The notes below the pieces were generated by a model, which was not told the DNA's origin, ran no database searches, and saw nothing but the letters and a program-made list of their open reading frames with translations. A DNA stretch of 64,000 nt from Pannonibacter phragmitetus_B. GTDB lineage: Bacteria; Pseudomonadota; Alphaproteobacteria; Rhizobiales; Stappiaceae. The DNA lies in assembly GCF_050510895.1 (NCBI RefSeq), contig NZ_JBNINT010000001.1, forward strand, positions 186,001 to 250,000, given 5' to 3'. Shown here one piece after another: positions 18,838-28,054 of the stretch. A program made the translations under genes and the position numbers. Numbering within the stretch: the stretch's first letter is position 1; each line of letters opens with the position of its first letter.

Positions 18838-19674
18838 TTAGCGTGAGGCTGTCTGCTGCGCGCGCTGGGCGCGGCCCAGGCCTTCGCGGGCAAGGTCGTT
18901 GTTGCTGTCGAGGCCGAGCGCCCGGTTGTAGCTGCGCACAGCGTCGGTGTACTTGCCCTGCATTTCCAGTGCGACGCCGCGCCCGGCCCAGGCCATGGCT
19001 GAGTTCTTGTCCAGGTTGACCGCTTCTGACAGATCCGCGAGGCCAGCCGCCGGATCGTTGATCTTCAGATAGGAAATGCCGCGCGCCGTGTAGGGTTCTT
19101 CCGCCTTGGGGTTCAGCACGATGGCCGTCGAGAAATCTTCGATGGCAAAGGTGTGCTGCCCCTGCGCCTGATAGATCAGGCCACGGTTGTGAAAGGCGCG
19201 GGCGTCGTAGGAGTTGCGGCGGATCGCCTCGTCAAAGTCGCGCAGGGCCTCATTGTAGCGGCCCATCAGCCGGTAGGTGTTGCCACGGCCGATCAGGGCG
19301 GTGTCATAGGCCGGGTTGATGCGCAGCGCCCGGTCGTAGTCGGCAATGGCGTTGGGCATGTTGCCCCTGCGGCGCTCCACCAGCGCACGGTTGGCGAACG
19401 CCTGATAGGAGTTGGGATCCAGCTTCAGCGCGGCGTTGAAGTCTTCCATCGCCTTGTCGAGACGTCCCGCCTGACCAAAGGCAATGCCGCGCGTGTTGTA
19501 GGCGCTGGCATCACGCGGGTTCGACTGGATCACTGCACTCAAGGAATCGATATTGGCACTGGAGCCGGCCGCCCGGTCGATCGGGACATTGGAATAGATG
19601 TCCGAGGTCTGGCACGCCGCCAGAACAAGGCAGAGCGCAGCTGTGCCTGTCAGCCGTACAGCCAGCCTGGCCAT
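18838..19674 (-). CDS. Tetratricopeptide-repeat lipoprotein
   Basis: Signal peptide MARLAVRLTGTAALCLVLAAC with a lipobox LAAC, so the mature protein is probably lipidated at Cys21. About six TPR units follow (for example SAYNTRGIAFGQAGRLDKAM, AFANRALVERRRGNMPNAI, ALIGRGNTYRLMGRYNEAL), covering nearly all of the 278 residues. It is likely a membrane-attached scaffold; NlpI-like proteins are the nearest functional analogy, but orthology is not shown. The ATG at 19674 is chosen; an upstream ATG at 19728 (MIWMGDFEG) has an AGGACGG before it and remains possible. Confidence 0.82.
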   Translation of the reverse strand: MARLAVRLTGTAALCLVLAACQTSDIYSNVPIDRAAGSSANIDSLSAVIQSNPRDASAYNTRGIAFGQAGRLDKAMEDFNAALKLDPNSYQAFANRALVERRRGNMPNAIADYDRALRINPAYDTALIGRGNTYRLMGRYNEALRDFDEAIRRNSYDARAFHNRGLIYQAQGQHTFAIEDFSTAIVLNPKAEEPYTARGISYLKINDPAAGLADLSEAVNLDKNSAMAWAGRGVALEMQGKYTDAVRSYNRALGLDSNNDLAREGLGRAQRAQQTASR

Positions 19675-19840
19675 CAGCCGCGTGCCGGTACGAGGAAGAA
19701 TGCCTTCAAAATCGCCCATCCAAATCATCCGTCCTGATGCAGAGGCCTCCTGGAGGCTTCACCCTGCCGTCTCTGATACGCTTTGACAATGCCAGTCTTG
19801 CGCATCTGCCGTAAGGTTCTTGCAGACTTGCGCAAACACG

Positions 19841-19880
19841 AAAAGACCGGCCAGGATTCCAGCCGGTCTTTTACAAGGGG
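19841..19880 (-). terminator. Terminator downstream of rpsU
   Basis: 11-bp stem AAAAGACCGGC/GCCGGTCTTTT (19841-19851/19862-19872) with a 10-base loop. Both flanks carry A/T tracts, so it may be bidirectional; rpsU is the nearest reading gene. Confidence 0.75.
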
Positions 19881-19934
19881 TTACAGCACTGCTGTAGATG
19901 GGCGTTGCACGCCTGGCCGGTGTTTCACCGGCTC

Positions 19935-20159
19935 TCAGTGCGTGGCGCGGCCGGGCACAAGGCCCTCGCGCTGGGCACGCTTGCGTGCGAGCTTGCGGGC
20001 GCGGCGTACAGCCTCGGCCTTCTCGCGCGCCTTCTTCACGGAAGGCTTCTCGTAGTGGCCGCGAAGCTTCATTTCGCGGAATACGCCTTCACGCTGCAAC
20101 TTTTTCTTCAGCGCACGAAGCGCCTGATCAACATTGTTGTCGCGAACCAGAACCTGCAC
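19935..20159 (-). CDS. rpsU: 30S ribosomal protein S21
   Basis: A 74-residue basic protein, VQVLVRDNNVDQALRALKKK at the start, then GVFREMKLRGHYEKPSVKKAREKAEA and an Arg/Lys-rich end, which is S21 of the alphaproteobacterial type. The start is the GTG at 20159, preceded by AGGG, because every S21 begins at this position; upstream in-frame ATGs would add unrelated sequence. S21 helps the 30S subunit base-pair with mRNA at initiation. Confidence 0.92.
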   Translation of the reverse strand: MQVLVRDNNVDQALRALKKKLQREGVFREMKLRGHYEKPSVKKAREKAEAVRRARKLARKRAQREGLVPGRATH

Positions 20160-20553
20160 GCGTCTGACCCTATCGTTCCGCATCCTGCCAGAGACAGGAG
20201 TGCTGTAGACATGATGTTTAGAAAGCAAGACTTGTGGCGCGCTCCGGCATAAAAGGCCTGTTCTCGCAGCCACCACCGCTCACTGGCGCGCGTACTATCA
20301 GAATTGGGCCACAATGTCCACTCTGGTTGCGTTCTGTGCTTTCAAAAGAGCCGGACGGCTTCCACCACGGCAGAGTTGGTTGTGCGCGGGGTGTGGCGGG
20401 ATTGCGGGTGGACAGTGGCTGTCAAAGGGGCTAGGTCTTTCTGCCCACCAAAGAGGCATGCCCCTATGCCTGTGGGACTTCCCTTAATCGCACCGCCCCC
20501 GCATGCCATTGATCTGACGGGAGACGTGCCTGCCGCGCTTTCCGGAGCCTGCC
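20160..20553. other. Intergenic region between rpsU and the MATE gene
   Basis: 394 bases between divergently transcribed rpsU and the transporter gene. It must carry both promoters. Frames crossing it have no recognisable protein. I see no RNA gene or strong hairpin. Confidence 0.5.
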
Positions 20554-21954
20554 ATGCAGATCTCACCTCAAAATGCCCCTGCCGCCCCTCCAGGGAAGAG
20601 CCTTTGGCTCGGTGACATCCGCCCGACACTGGCGCTCGGCCTGCCGTTGGCGGGTGCGCAGCTGGCACAGATGGCCATCAACACCACAGATGTGATCATG
20701 GTGGGCTGGCTGGGCGCAGTCGAACTGGGCGCTGTCGTTCTGGCCCAGAACGTTTATATCCTTTTCTGGATGTTCGGCATGGGCGTGTGTCAGGCTATTG
20801 TGCCACTGGCGGGGGCTGCGCGCGGGCGGAAGGATGCCCGCGCCATGCGCCGCTCCGTGCGCATGGGCCTCTGGATCGTTACCTGCTATTGCGTGCCCGT
20901 GTGGCTATTGCTCTGGTTCAGCAAGGATATATTGATTTTGCTGGGTCAGGAGCCCGAGGTGTCTGCTGCGGCCGGTGCCTATGTCCGGGTCATGCAGTGG
21001 TCGCTGTTCCCGGCACTCGCCGTCATGGCGCTGCGCTCTTTCCTGACGGTTACTGGCCTGACCCAGGTGGTGCTGTGGGTGACGGTGCTCTCCGCCTTTC
21101 TCAATGGCGGGTTCAACTACCTGCTGATCTTTGGCAATTTCGGCTTTCCCCGGTTGGAGCTGGTGGGTGCGGCCATTGCCTCGGTGGTGACTTCTACCTT
21201 CGGCTTTCTGCTGCTTGGGCTTTATGTGATCCGTCAACGGCGCCTGCGCCGCTTTGCCATTTTCGGCCGCATCTGGCGTCCGGATTGGCCGGATTTCTTC
21301 ACCATCATCAAACTGGGAACCCCGATCGGCGCAACCATCGTGGCGGAGGGGTTGTTGTTCTCTGGTTCGACGCTGATGATGGGCTGGCTTGGTACGATTC
21401 CGCTCGCTGCGCACGGCATTGCGCTGCAGCTGGCTGCTATCACCTTCATGATTCCGTTGGGCATCAGCCAGGCAGGCATGAGCCGCATCGGTATCGCCGC
21501 AGGTCAGCGTGACCGGGCAGGGGTGGCGCGGGCAGGCTGGGTTACGCTTGGCCTTGCGCTTGTCACCATGTTCTGCGCAGCCATCACCTTCTGGACCATG
21601 CCGGAATTTCTCGTTGGTCTTTTCCTTGATGAGAACCTGCCCGACACCCCGCCGGTACTGGAGCTTGCGGCAGTGTTTCTCGGTGTGGCTGCGATCTTCC
21701 AGCTGGCCGATGGGGCGCAGGTGGCCGCAGGCAGCATTCTGCGCGGGCTCGGGGACACAATGGTGCCTTTCTTGCTGGCGCTCGCTGGCTACATCGCCGT
21801 CGGCATGACCACGGCCTATGTACTGGCCTTCGTCGTGGGGCTCGGCGGTGTCGGCATCTGGTGGGGGCTTGCGACGGGTCTCGCGTTTACTGCCGTTCTT
21901 GCCATCTGGCGCTTTTCGCAACGCGAGCGGCTGGGACTGGTATCCGGCAGTTGA
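20554..21954 (+). CDS. MATE family multidrug efflux transporter
   Basis: A 466-residue inner-membrane protein with about 12 transmembrane helices in two related halves (for example PLAGAQLAQMAINTTDVIMV near the N-terminus and GTPIGATIVAEGLLFSGSTL at the start of the second half), the MATE/NorM layout. Members export cationic drugs and metabolites in exchange for Na+ or H+. LRGLGDTMVP in helix 10-11 is a conserved MATE segment. Substrates and coupling ion cannot be read from sequence. Confidence 0.9.
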   Translation: MQISPQNAPAAPPGKSLWLGDIRPTLALGLPLAGAQLAQMAINTTDVIMVGWLGAVELGAVVLAQNVYILFWMFGMGVCQAIVPLAGAARGRKDARAMRRSVRMGLWIVTCYCVPVWLLLWFSKDILILLGQEPEVSAAAGAYVRVMQWSLFPALAVMALRSFLTVTGLTQVVLWVTVLSAFLNGGFNYLLIFGNFGFPRLELVGAAIASVVTSTFGFLLLGLYVIRQRRLRRFAIFGRIWRPDWPDFFTIIKLGTPIGATIVAEGLLFSGSTLMMGWLGTIPLAAHGIALQLAAITFMIPLGISQAGMSRIGIAAGQRDRAGVARAGWVTLGLALVTMFCAAITFWTMPEFLVGLFLDENLPDTPPVLELAAVFLGVAAIFQLADGAQVAAGSILRGLGDTMVPFLLALAGYIAVGMTTAYVLAFVVGLGGVGIWWGLATGLAFTAVLAIWRFSQRERLGLVSGS

Positions 21955-21976
21955 TCAGACAGGTCTGACGAAACAG

Positions 21977-22011
21977 AAAAGGCCCGGCGGAGCGTTCCAC
22001 CGGGCCTTTTT
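21977..22011. terminator. Bidirectional terminator between MATE gene and purK
   Basis: Stem GGCCCGG/CCGGGCC (21981-21987/22000-22006) flanked by AAAA on the left and TTTTT on the right; the two convergent genes on either side can share it. Confidence 0.85.
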
Positions 22012-22036
22012 AGGCCTTGAATGCTGGCGGCCTGTG

Positions 22037-23146
22037 TCAGGCGCCGGATGCCGGGCGGATACGGTTGACGTGGCCCATCTTGCGGCCTTGCCGGATTTCG
22101 GCCTTGCCATAGAGATGCAGCCTTGCGCCGGGCTCGGCAAGAACAGCGGCCCAGCCCTCGGCATCGGCGCCGATCAGGTTTTCCATCACCACGTCGCTGT
22201 GGCGCTGTGGATTGCCCAGCGGCCAGCCTGCGACAGCACGCATGTGCTGCTCGAACTGGGACACGAGGCACGCATCCTGCGTCCAGTGGCCGGAGTTGTG
22301 CACGCGCGGGGCAATTTCGTTGACCAGAAGGTCCTCGTCTGCGCCGGAGCCGGTGACGAACATTTCCACGCCTGTCACGCCTACATATCCCAGACTATCG
22401 ACAACGCGCCGGGCAATTTCCAGCGCCTTTGCCGCAGTGGCAGCCGTGACGCTGGCCGGAACGGTGGAGGTCTTGAGGATGTGGTGCTCGTGGTGGTTCT
22501 CGGTGATGTCGTAGCAGGCGATGTCGCCATTGATGCCGCGTGCGGCGACGACCGAAACTTCCCGTGTGAAGGAAATGAGCTGCTCGAGCACCAGATCCTT
22601 GCCGCCGAGTTTCGCCAGCGCATCGGCCGCAGTGGTGCGGTCGCGGATCATCGCCTGGCCCTTGCCGTCATAGCCGAAGCGGCGGGTCTTCAGCACGCCC
22701 TGACCGCCAAAGCGGTCGAGCGCGGCCTCGAGATCCGCAAGGCTGTCAACGGCGGCATAGCCCGCCAGGGCAATGCCTGCGCCGGACAGAAAGTCCTTCT
22801 CGCTCAGCCGATCCTGCGACACGGCGAGCGCTCGCGGGCCGGGGCGGACGGGCACGAAGGCGGCAAGATGCGCCGCCGTGGGGCCTGGCACATTCTCGAA
22901 CTCATAGGTGACCACATCAACGCTGCGGGCAAAGGCTTCCAGCGCCGCAAGGTCGTCATAGGCTGCCTGCGTATGAGTGGCCGCCACCTCAAAGGCAGGG
23001 CTGCCTGCCTCGGGGCAGTAGATATGGCTCTTGAGGCCAAGGCTGGCGCCTGCAAGGGCCAGCATGCGGCCAAGCTGTCCGCCGCCAAGGATACCGATGG
23101 TGCTGCCGGGCTTCAGGATACGGCCGTCGTCAGGAAACTGGCTCAT
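22037..23146 (-). CDS. purK: 5-(carboxyamino)imidazole ribonucleotide synthase
   Basis: ATP-grasp enzyme of purine synthesis that carboxylates AIR with bicarbonate to N5-CAIR. The 369-residue protein begins with the nucleotide-binding fold GSTIGILGGGQLGRMLALAG, then VVTYEFENVP, GVLKTRRFGYDGKGQ and NEIAPRVHNSGHWT, all PurK landmarks. It lies six bases after purE, whose product it hands its substrate to, so the two form an operon. Confidence 0.96.
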   Translation of the reverse strand: MSQFPDDGRILKPGSTIGILGGGQLGRMLALAGASLGLKSHIYCPEAGSPAFEVAATHTQAAYDDLAALEAFARSVDVVTYEFENVPGPTAAHLAAFVPVRPGPRALAVSQDRLSEKDFLSGAGIALAGYAAVDSLADLEAALDRFGGQGVLKTRRFGYDGKGQAMIRDRTTAADALAKLGGKDLVLEQLISFTREVSVVAARGINGDIACYDITENHHEHHILKTSTVPASVTAATAAKALEIARRVVDSLGYVGVTGVEMFVTGSGADEDLLVNEIAPRVHNSGHWTQDACLVSQFEQHMRAVAGWPLGNPQRHSDVVMENLIGADAEGWAAVLAEPGARLHLYGKAEIRQGRKMGHVNRIRPASGA

Positions 23147-23152
23147 GCGGGA

Positions 23153-23650
23153 TCAGGCCTCGTCGCTCGGGAAATCGGCAACGGAGGCCGTCTGCTCGGC
23201 CCGGTAGCTGTCCAGGCGTCCGGCGAGCCCCTCATCGGTGAGTGCCAGGACGGAGGCTGCGAGCAGGGCGGCATTGACGGCGCCTGCACGGCCAATCGCC
23301 AGAGTGCCAACCGGAATGCCCGCAGGCATCTGCACGATGGACAAGAGGCTGTCTTCGCCTTTCAGGGTGCGCGACTCGATCGGAACGCCGAACACCGGCA
23401 GCGGCGTAAGGGCAGCGGTCATGCCGGGCAGATGGGCCGCTCCGCCTGCACCTGCGATGATCACCTTCACCCCGTTGCCGCGTGCAGCCTTGGCGAAGTC
23501 GAACATGCGCTCCGGCGTGCGGTGTGCGGAGACGATGCGGGCCTCGTAAGCGACCCCCAGACGGTCAAGCGTGTCTGCGGCGTGTTTCATGGTCGGCCAA
23601 TCGGACTGGCTGCCCATGATGATTGCGACCGGTGCGGGCCCGTTTGCCAT
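23153..23650 (-). CDS. purE: N5-carboxyaminoimidazole ribonucleotide mutase
   Basis: Class I PurE, which rearranges N5-CAIR to CAIR. The 165-residue protein has VAIIMGSQSDWPTM, the active-site segment SAHRTPERM and IAGAGGAAHLPGM. CAAGGAGACAGC gives a strong ribosome-binding site. First gene of purE-purK, downstream of the DUF465 gene on the same strand. Confidence 0.96.
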   Translation of the reverse strand: MANGPAPVAIIMGSQSDWPTMKHAADTLDRLGVAYEARIVSAHRTPERMFDFAKAARGNGVKVIIAGAGGAAHLPGMTAALTPLPVFGVPIESRTLKGEDSLLSIVQMPAGIPVGTLAIGRAGAVNAALLAASVLALTDEGLAGRLDSYRAEQTASVADFPSDEA

Positions 23651-23827
23651 GCTGTCTCCTTATACCAAGTCTCTGAGATGCTGACGCATCAAGCCTTGAA
23701 AAGGCTCAGGCGCCGCACGGGCTTGAGTGGTTTCCACGAGGGCTCGGGAAGGCGCGGATTATAGGCACGGCAAGGCGTGGCGCAAGGCCGCAAGGACCTG
23801 CCATCCGGCATTTTTCAGCCCGCAGGA

Positions 23828-24034
23828 TCAGGCGATGATATCCGGGAAAAGCTGGTCTTCCAGAATGGCGATCCGGTCACGGATCATCAGTTTCTTCTTC
23901 TTCAGGCGCTGCAGCTGCAAGGCATCTGCGCTGCCGGTGCCGGCAAGGGCCTGAATGGCGTTATCAAGGTCACGGTGCTCCTGGCGCAGCTGCGCCAGTT
24001 CAACTCGCACGGCCTGTTCATTAGCTTCCGGCAT
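23828..24034 (-). CDS. YdcH-like DUF465 family protein, copy 1
   Basis: A 68-residue helical-hairpin protein, MPEANEQAVRVELAQLRQEH at the start and LQRLKKKKLMIRDRIAILE in the second helix, matching DUF465. Function unknown. The ATG at 24034 is chosen over an in-frame start at 24052. It faces away from a second DUF465 gene 376 bases to the right and lies upstream of purE on the same strand. Confidence 0.82.
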   Translation of the reverse strand: MPEANEQAVRVELAQLRQEHRDLDNAIQALAGTGSADALQLQRLKKKKLMIRDRIAILEDQLFPDIIA

Positions 24035-24410
24035 CGCTCTCCCCAGACACAATACACACCGGGTTCAAGTGCTCTGATCCTGGCACAAGTGCTCCCCGGC
24101 CCGTCGCGCCTTGCAACTCCAATCGCGTTGGAGAAACCGTACACCGCTGCCTTCGTTTCTGCGAGCCAAATTTACAGGGGCTTTCCCAACACATTGTAGG
24201 CGTGGATGAATTCCGAATTAATGGTGCGGTGCAATAGAATAGATTGCCGCTATTATTTCTTCATTTTTAATTCTTACGTAAGTGTAGTTTCTATTTCGCA
24301 CTGCACTATGCGCCAGATGCAGAGCGGGTCCCATGAAATGCATTCGACAAGCCGGCAAAATGTGTGGCAACATCTGTCTGTCTGAGCCAACAGGACAAGG
24401 AGCACTATCC
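24035..24410. other. AT-rich divergent promoter region between two DUF465 genes
   Basis: 376 bases with no credible gene. The segment 24205-24300 is clearly more AT-rich than its surroundings. A CtrA-box-like TTAA-N7-GTAA is at 24267-24281, though in such AT-rich sequence it is weak evidence. The region presumably drives both flanking genes. Confidence 0.45.
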
Positions 24411-24590
24411 ATGTCAATGCAGTCGCATCTTGCAGAACTGGAGCGCCGCCATGCAGCCCTCGACGAAGAGATCGAAACGGCCCTGCGGCATCCGAGCGTC
24501 GACACGCTCGAACTGGCCGAGATGAAGCGCAAGAAGCTCAAGCTCAAGGACGAAATTCTGAAAATCCAGTCCAAGGCCACGATGCACTGA
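24411..24590 (+). CDS. YdcH-like DUF465 family protein, copy 2
   Basis: A 59-residue protein, MSMQSHLAELERRHAALDEE followed by LELAEMKRKKLKLKDEILKI, again the DUF465 helical hairpin with a basic KRKKLKLKDE second helix. ACAAGGAGCACTATCC precedes the ATG at 24411, which is why this start is preferred to 24333. It is paralogous to the divergent gene at 23828-24034. Function unknown. Confidence 0.85.
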   Translation: MSMQSHLAELERRHAALDEEIETALRHPSVDTLELAEMKRKKLKLKDEILKIQSKATMH

Positions 24591-24710
24591 AGCCAGGTCT
24601 GGCCTGAAGCAACTGTGATGTGACAGGAAGCATGAGCTGGCGGATATCCGCCAGCCGCAAAGCGGGGCCGAAGCGCCATCCGGCTGAAGCGGGGCCCGCA
24701 GAAAACACGA

Positions 24711-24744
24711 AAAACCCCCGGCCAGTCTGGTCCGGGGGTTTTTT
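24711..24744. terminator. Bidirectional terminator between DUF465 gene and rpmE
   Basis: 11-bp stem AAAACCCCCGG/CCGGGGGTTTT (24711-24721/24732-24742) with further T residues on the plus side and AAAA on the minus side, between convergent genes. Confidence 0.9.
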
Positions 24745-24772
24745 GATGCTTGCAAGATCTGCAGTGCAGGGC

Positions 24773-24997
24773 TCAGGAGCCCAGGAAGCCTGCGAACTTG
24801 TTCTTGAAGCGCGAAACGCGGCCGCCACGGTCCATGATCTGACGGTCGCCGCCGGTCCAGGCCGGATGGGAGGTCGGATCAATGTCGAGGGTGAGGGTGT
24901 CGCCGTCCTTGCCGTAGGTCGAACGGGTCATGTATTCCGTACCATTGGTCATCACGACCTTGATGGCGTGGTAATCGGGATGGATGTTCGCTTTCAT
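24773..24997 (-). CDS. rpmE: 50S ribosomal protein L31
   Basis: A 74-residue protein, MKANIHPDYHAIKVVMTNGT at the start, then DPTSHPAWTGGDRQIMDRGG and RVSRFKNKFAGFLG at the end. It lacks the CxxC zinc ribbon of E. coli L31, as alphaproteobacterial L31 proteins do. AAAGGACCGGCG precedes the ATG at 24997. Together with the cysteine-free L36 at 2746, both zinc-ribbon ribosomal proteins seen here are zinc-independent forms. Confidence 0.94.
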   Translation of the reverse strand: MKANIHPDYHAIKVVMTNGTEYMTRSTYGKDGDTLTLDIDPTSHPAWTGGDRQIMDRGGRVSRFKNKFAGFLGS

Positions 24998-25245
24998 CGC
25001 CGGTCCTTTCCAGCACCTGCCCACACACCCGTGAAGGCGTTCCGGCGAGATGCAAGTCCTGAAATTTGAGCCAGCGAACGTCTCTCGCACGCATGACCCT
25101 TGAAACATGAGGCGCTGCTATATCCCAAGACGGCAAGCAAGACAAGGGCAGGCAAACGCGTGCAGGCGCCTTTTTCCGCTTGGAATTGCCGCTGCCATGG
25201 GCCAAGTGATGGCAGGACAGGTTGACAAGGCTGACAGGCAGGCAA

Positions 25246-27087
25246 ATGAGCGGGCAGTTTGACGGCGCAAGAGACGGCAATTCGGCAATGCAGGACGCTA
25301 AAGACGAGGCTGAAGCGCGCCGCCGCTCCCTGCGGCCGCTGACGCAGCTCCTTCCCTATGTGCTGCGTTACCGCTGGATGGTGGCCGGAGCGATGGCGGC
25401 GCTGTTTGCAGCTGCCTCCGTCACGCTGATTCTGCCCGTGGCCGTGCGGCGGATGATCGACAATGGCTTCACCGCAGACGATCCGGCACTGGTCAACTCC
25501 TACTTCCTGATGCTGATCGGCGTGGCGGCGGCTCTGGCACTTGCCAGTTCCTGCCGGTATTTTCTCGTCATGTGGATTGGCGAGCGCATCGTCGCCGATG
25601 TGCGGGCGGATGTCTTCGCGCATCTGACAGCTCTAAGCCCGTCATTCTATGACAGCGCCCGCTCGGGCGAGATCCTGTCGCGGCTGACGGCGGACACCAC
25701 CCAGATCAAGTCTGCCTGCGGCGCCAGCGCCTCCATCGCCATGCGCAATCTGGTGATGTTCATCGGCGCTGTGTCGCTGATGGTCTTCACCAGTCCGCGC
25801 CTTTCCGTCATCGTTCTGGCTGCCATTCCGGTGATCGTTCTGCCGCTCATCGGTTTCGGCCGCTCGGTGCGCAAGCGCTCGCGCCGGGCGCAGGACACGC
25901 TGGCCGGTGCGTCCGCCTATGCTTCGGAAATGCTGGGTGCCATCCGGGCATTGCAGGCCTTCACCAGCGAGAGTGTCGCGGCAGGCAAGTTCCGCAAGGC
26001 GGTGGAAGAAGCCTTCGGTGCAGCACGCAGCGCCATGGGTGCAAGGGCGGTTCTCACCGGCTTTGCCATCTTCATCATCGCCTCCAGCGTGGTGGCGGTC
26101 TTGTGGATTGGCGCAGGCGATGTGTTCGAAGGGCGGATGAGCGGCGGAGAACTGGGCCAGTTCCTGCTCTATTCGATCCTTGCCGCCGGAGCTCTGGGAG
26201 AGCTGTCGCAGGTCTGGGGCGAGATTTCGCAGGCAGCAGGCGCTGCGGAGCGCCTTGGTGAGATCCTGCGCATCGAACCGGTGATCAAGGCGCCCGCACA
26301 TCCGAAGCCCCTGCCAAGCCCTGCGCGCGGCGAGGTCAGCTTCGAGGGTGTCAGCTTCGCCTATGGCCACACCGGCGGCGGGCCCGTCGTGCGGGAGGTG
26401 AGCCTTGACGTGAAGGCGGGCGAAACGGTCGCTATTGTCGGTCCGTCAGGCGCAGGTAAATCCACGCTCTTCCATCTGCTGATGCGCTTCTATGACCCGG
26501 TGTCTGGCCGCGTGTGCCTGGATGGCGTCGATCTGCGGGATGTCAGCCCGCAGGTCCTGCGCGCGCGCATCGCGCTGGTGCCGCAGGACACAGTGGTGTT
26601 TGGCACGACAGCGGCGGAGAACATCGCCTATGGCCGTCCTGGTGCCTCTCTGGAGGAAATCCATGCCGCTGCCCGTGCCGCCCGCGCGCACGATTTCATC
26701 AGCGCCATGCCGCAAGGCTATGACACGGTCATCGGTGAGCGCGGGGTGACGCTCTCCGGCGGCCAGCGCCAGCGCATTGCCATTGCCCGTGCCATCCTCA
26801 AGGATGCGCCGGTGCTGCTGCTGGACGAGGCGACGAGCGCGCTTGATGCGGAGAGCGAAGTGCAGGTGCAGAAGGCGCTTGAGCAGCTGATGGAGGGCCG
26901 TACCACGCTTGTCATCGCCCACCGCCTTGCCACCGTGCTGAAGGCTGACCGGATCATTGTCATGGAAGACGGCCGCATCGTCGAGATGGGCACACATGCG
27001 GATCTCGTCGCCGAAGGCGGGCTCTATGCGCGCCTTGCCCGCCTGCAGTTCGACGCCAGCCGCGCGGATGCGCTGGCCGGTGCCTGA
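25246..27087 (+). CDS. ABC transporter, fused permease and ATPase (exporter type)
   Basis: 613 residues: a six-helix exporter transmembrane domain (about residues 30-325) and a nucleotide-binding domain with Walker A GPSGAGKST, signature LSGGQRQRIAIARA, Walker B VLLLDEATSALD and the switch IAHRL. It is a half-transporter that would work as a homodimer, like MsbA or LmrA-type lipid and drug exporters. The substrate is unknown. The ATG at 25246 (MSGQFDGA) is chosen over 25222. Confidence 0.9.
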   Translation: MSGQFDGARDGNSAMQDAKDEAEARRRSLRPLTQLLPYVLRYRWMVAGAMAALFAAASVTLILPVAVRRMIDNGFTADDPALVNSYFLMLIGVAAALALASSCRYFLVMWIGERIVADVRADVFAHLTALSPSFYDSARSGEILSRLTADTTQIKSACGASASIAMRNLVMFIGAVSLMVFTSPRLSVIVLAAIPVIVLPLIGFGRSVRKRSRRAQDTLAGASAYASEMLGAIRALQAFTSESVAAGKFRKAVEEAFGAARSAMGARAVLTGFAIFIIASSVVAVLWIGAGDVFEGRMSGGELGQFLLYSILAAGALGELSQVWGEISQAAGAAERLGEILRIEPVIKAPAHPKPLPSPARGEVSFEGVSFAYGHTGGGPVVREVSLDVKAGETVAIVGPSGAGKSTLFHLLMRFYDPVSGRVCLDGVDLRDVSPQVLRARIALVPQDTVVFGTTAAENIAYGRPGASLEEIHAAARAARAHDFISAMPQGYDTVIGERGVTLSGGQRQRIAIARAILKDAPVLLLDEATSALDAESEVQVQKALEQLMEGRTTLVIAHRLATVLKADRIIVMEDGRIVEMGTHADLVAEGGLYARLARLQFDASRADALAGA

Positions 27088-27093
27088 AAATGA

Positions 27094-27130
27094 CTGCGGC
27101 GGCACGTTCACGAAACGTCCGCCGCTTGCC
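27094..27130 (+). terminator. Possible terminator after the ABC transporter gene
   Basis: GCGGCGG ... CCGCCGC stem with an inner ACGTT/AAACGT pairing, followed by TTGCCTTG; the T tract is poor, so efficiency is uncertain. Confidence 0.45.
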
Positions 27131-27150
27131 TTGTCTTGATGCGGAAGCGC

Positions 27151-27942
27151 TCAGTCGCTGTCGGGAACGGCGACCGTGTAGTTGAGCGGCATGCGGCCAC
27201 CGTCGACGTAGAGGGTCTGGCCGGTCATGTACGAAGAGTCATCCGAAGCGAGGAAAGCGGCGACGGAGGCAATTTCCGAAGCCTCTCCGATACGGCCGAG
27301 CGGCGTGCGCGACAGGATGCGGTTCTTTGCAGCCTTGTCGGAATTCACTGCCGCCAGCATGTCGGTCATGATCGAGCCGGGGCCGATTGCATTGACACGG
27401 ATGCCATAGGGCGCGAGCGAAAGCGCCGTGGCGCGGGTCAACTGGGCAAGGCCGCCCTTCGATACGCAGTAGGGAATCTGCGAGGGAATCGCCAGAACCG
27501 CGTTGATCGACGACATGTTGATGATGCAGCCCGGCGTACCGCCTGCCTCAACGCGCTCCACCATGTGGCGGGCAACGGCCTGCGACACCAGGAAAGAGCC
27601 CTTCAGATTGACCTGAATGACCCGGTCAAAGTCGGCTTCCTCAAGGTTGAGGAAATCGGTGCCGGCGACGATGCCTGCGTTATTGACCAGAATGTCGATG
27701 TCGCCGAAGGCGTTCAGCGTTTCGGCCACCAGGTTCCGCACGTCCAGTGCTTCGGCGACGTTGCAGTTGACATAGAGCACATCGCCCAGCGGTTTCAGCT
27801 CTTCGGCTGCGGCTTCACCGGCTTCGTCGTCGATATCTGCGATGACGACCCTGGCGCCGTCGCTCAGAAAGCGCCGTGCAATAGCAAGACCGATACCGCG
27901 CGAGGCGCCGGTGACGATGGCAACCTTGTTGGTGAGGGACAA
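27151..27942 (-). CDS. SDR family oxidoreductase
   Basis: A 263-residue classical short-chain dehydrogenase: cofactor motif TGASRGIG near residue 10, ADIDDEAGE after strand 2 (an acidic residue favouring NAD), NNAG at about 85, and the catalytic Ser-Tyr-Lys set in NMSSINAV and PYCVSKGG. The C-terminus has the usual LYVDGG. The substrate is not identifiable. The start is a TTG at 27942 behind GAGGATTTTCCC; the in-frame TTG at 27966 lacks a comparable site. It lies downstream of prpE on the same strand. Confidence 0.85.
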   Translation of the reverse strand: MSLTNKVAIVTGASRGIGLAIARRFLSDGARVVIADIDDEAGEAAAEELKPLGDVLYVNCNVAEALDVRNLVAETLNAFGDIDILVNNAGIVAGTDFLNLEEADFDRVIQVNLKGSFLVSQAVARHMVERVEAGGTPGCIINMSSINAVLAIPSQIPYCVSKGGLAQLTRATALSLAPYGIRVNAIGPGSIMTDMLAAVNSDKAAKNRILSRTPLGRIGEASEIASVAAFLASDDSSYMTGQTLYVDGGRMPLNYTVAVPDSD

Positions 27943-28054
27943 GGGAAAATCCTCGTTGTTGTGCAAGGGGTGAACCGCCCGGGAAGGGGCGGTTCTGCGC
28001 GCAACAATAGGGCCTTGCGGTCAGCCTGTCGATGGCTGACCGCTGCCCTGTGGC

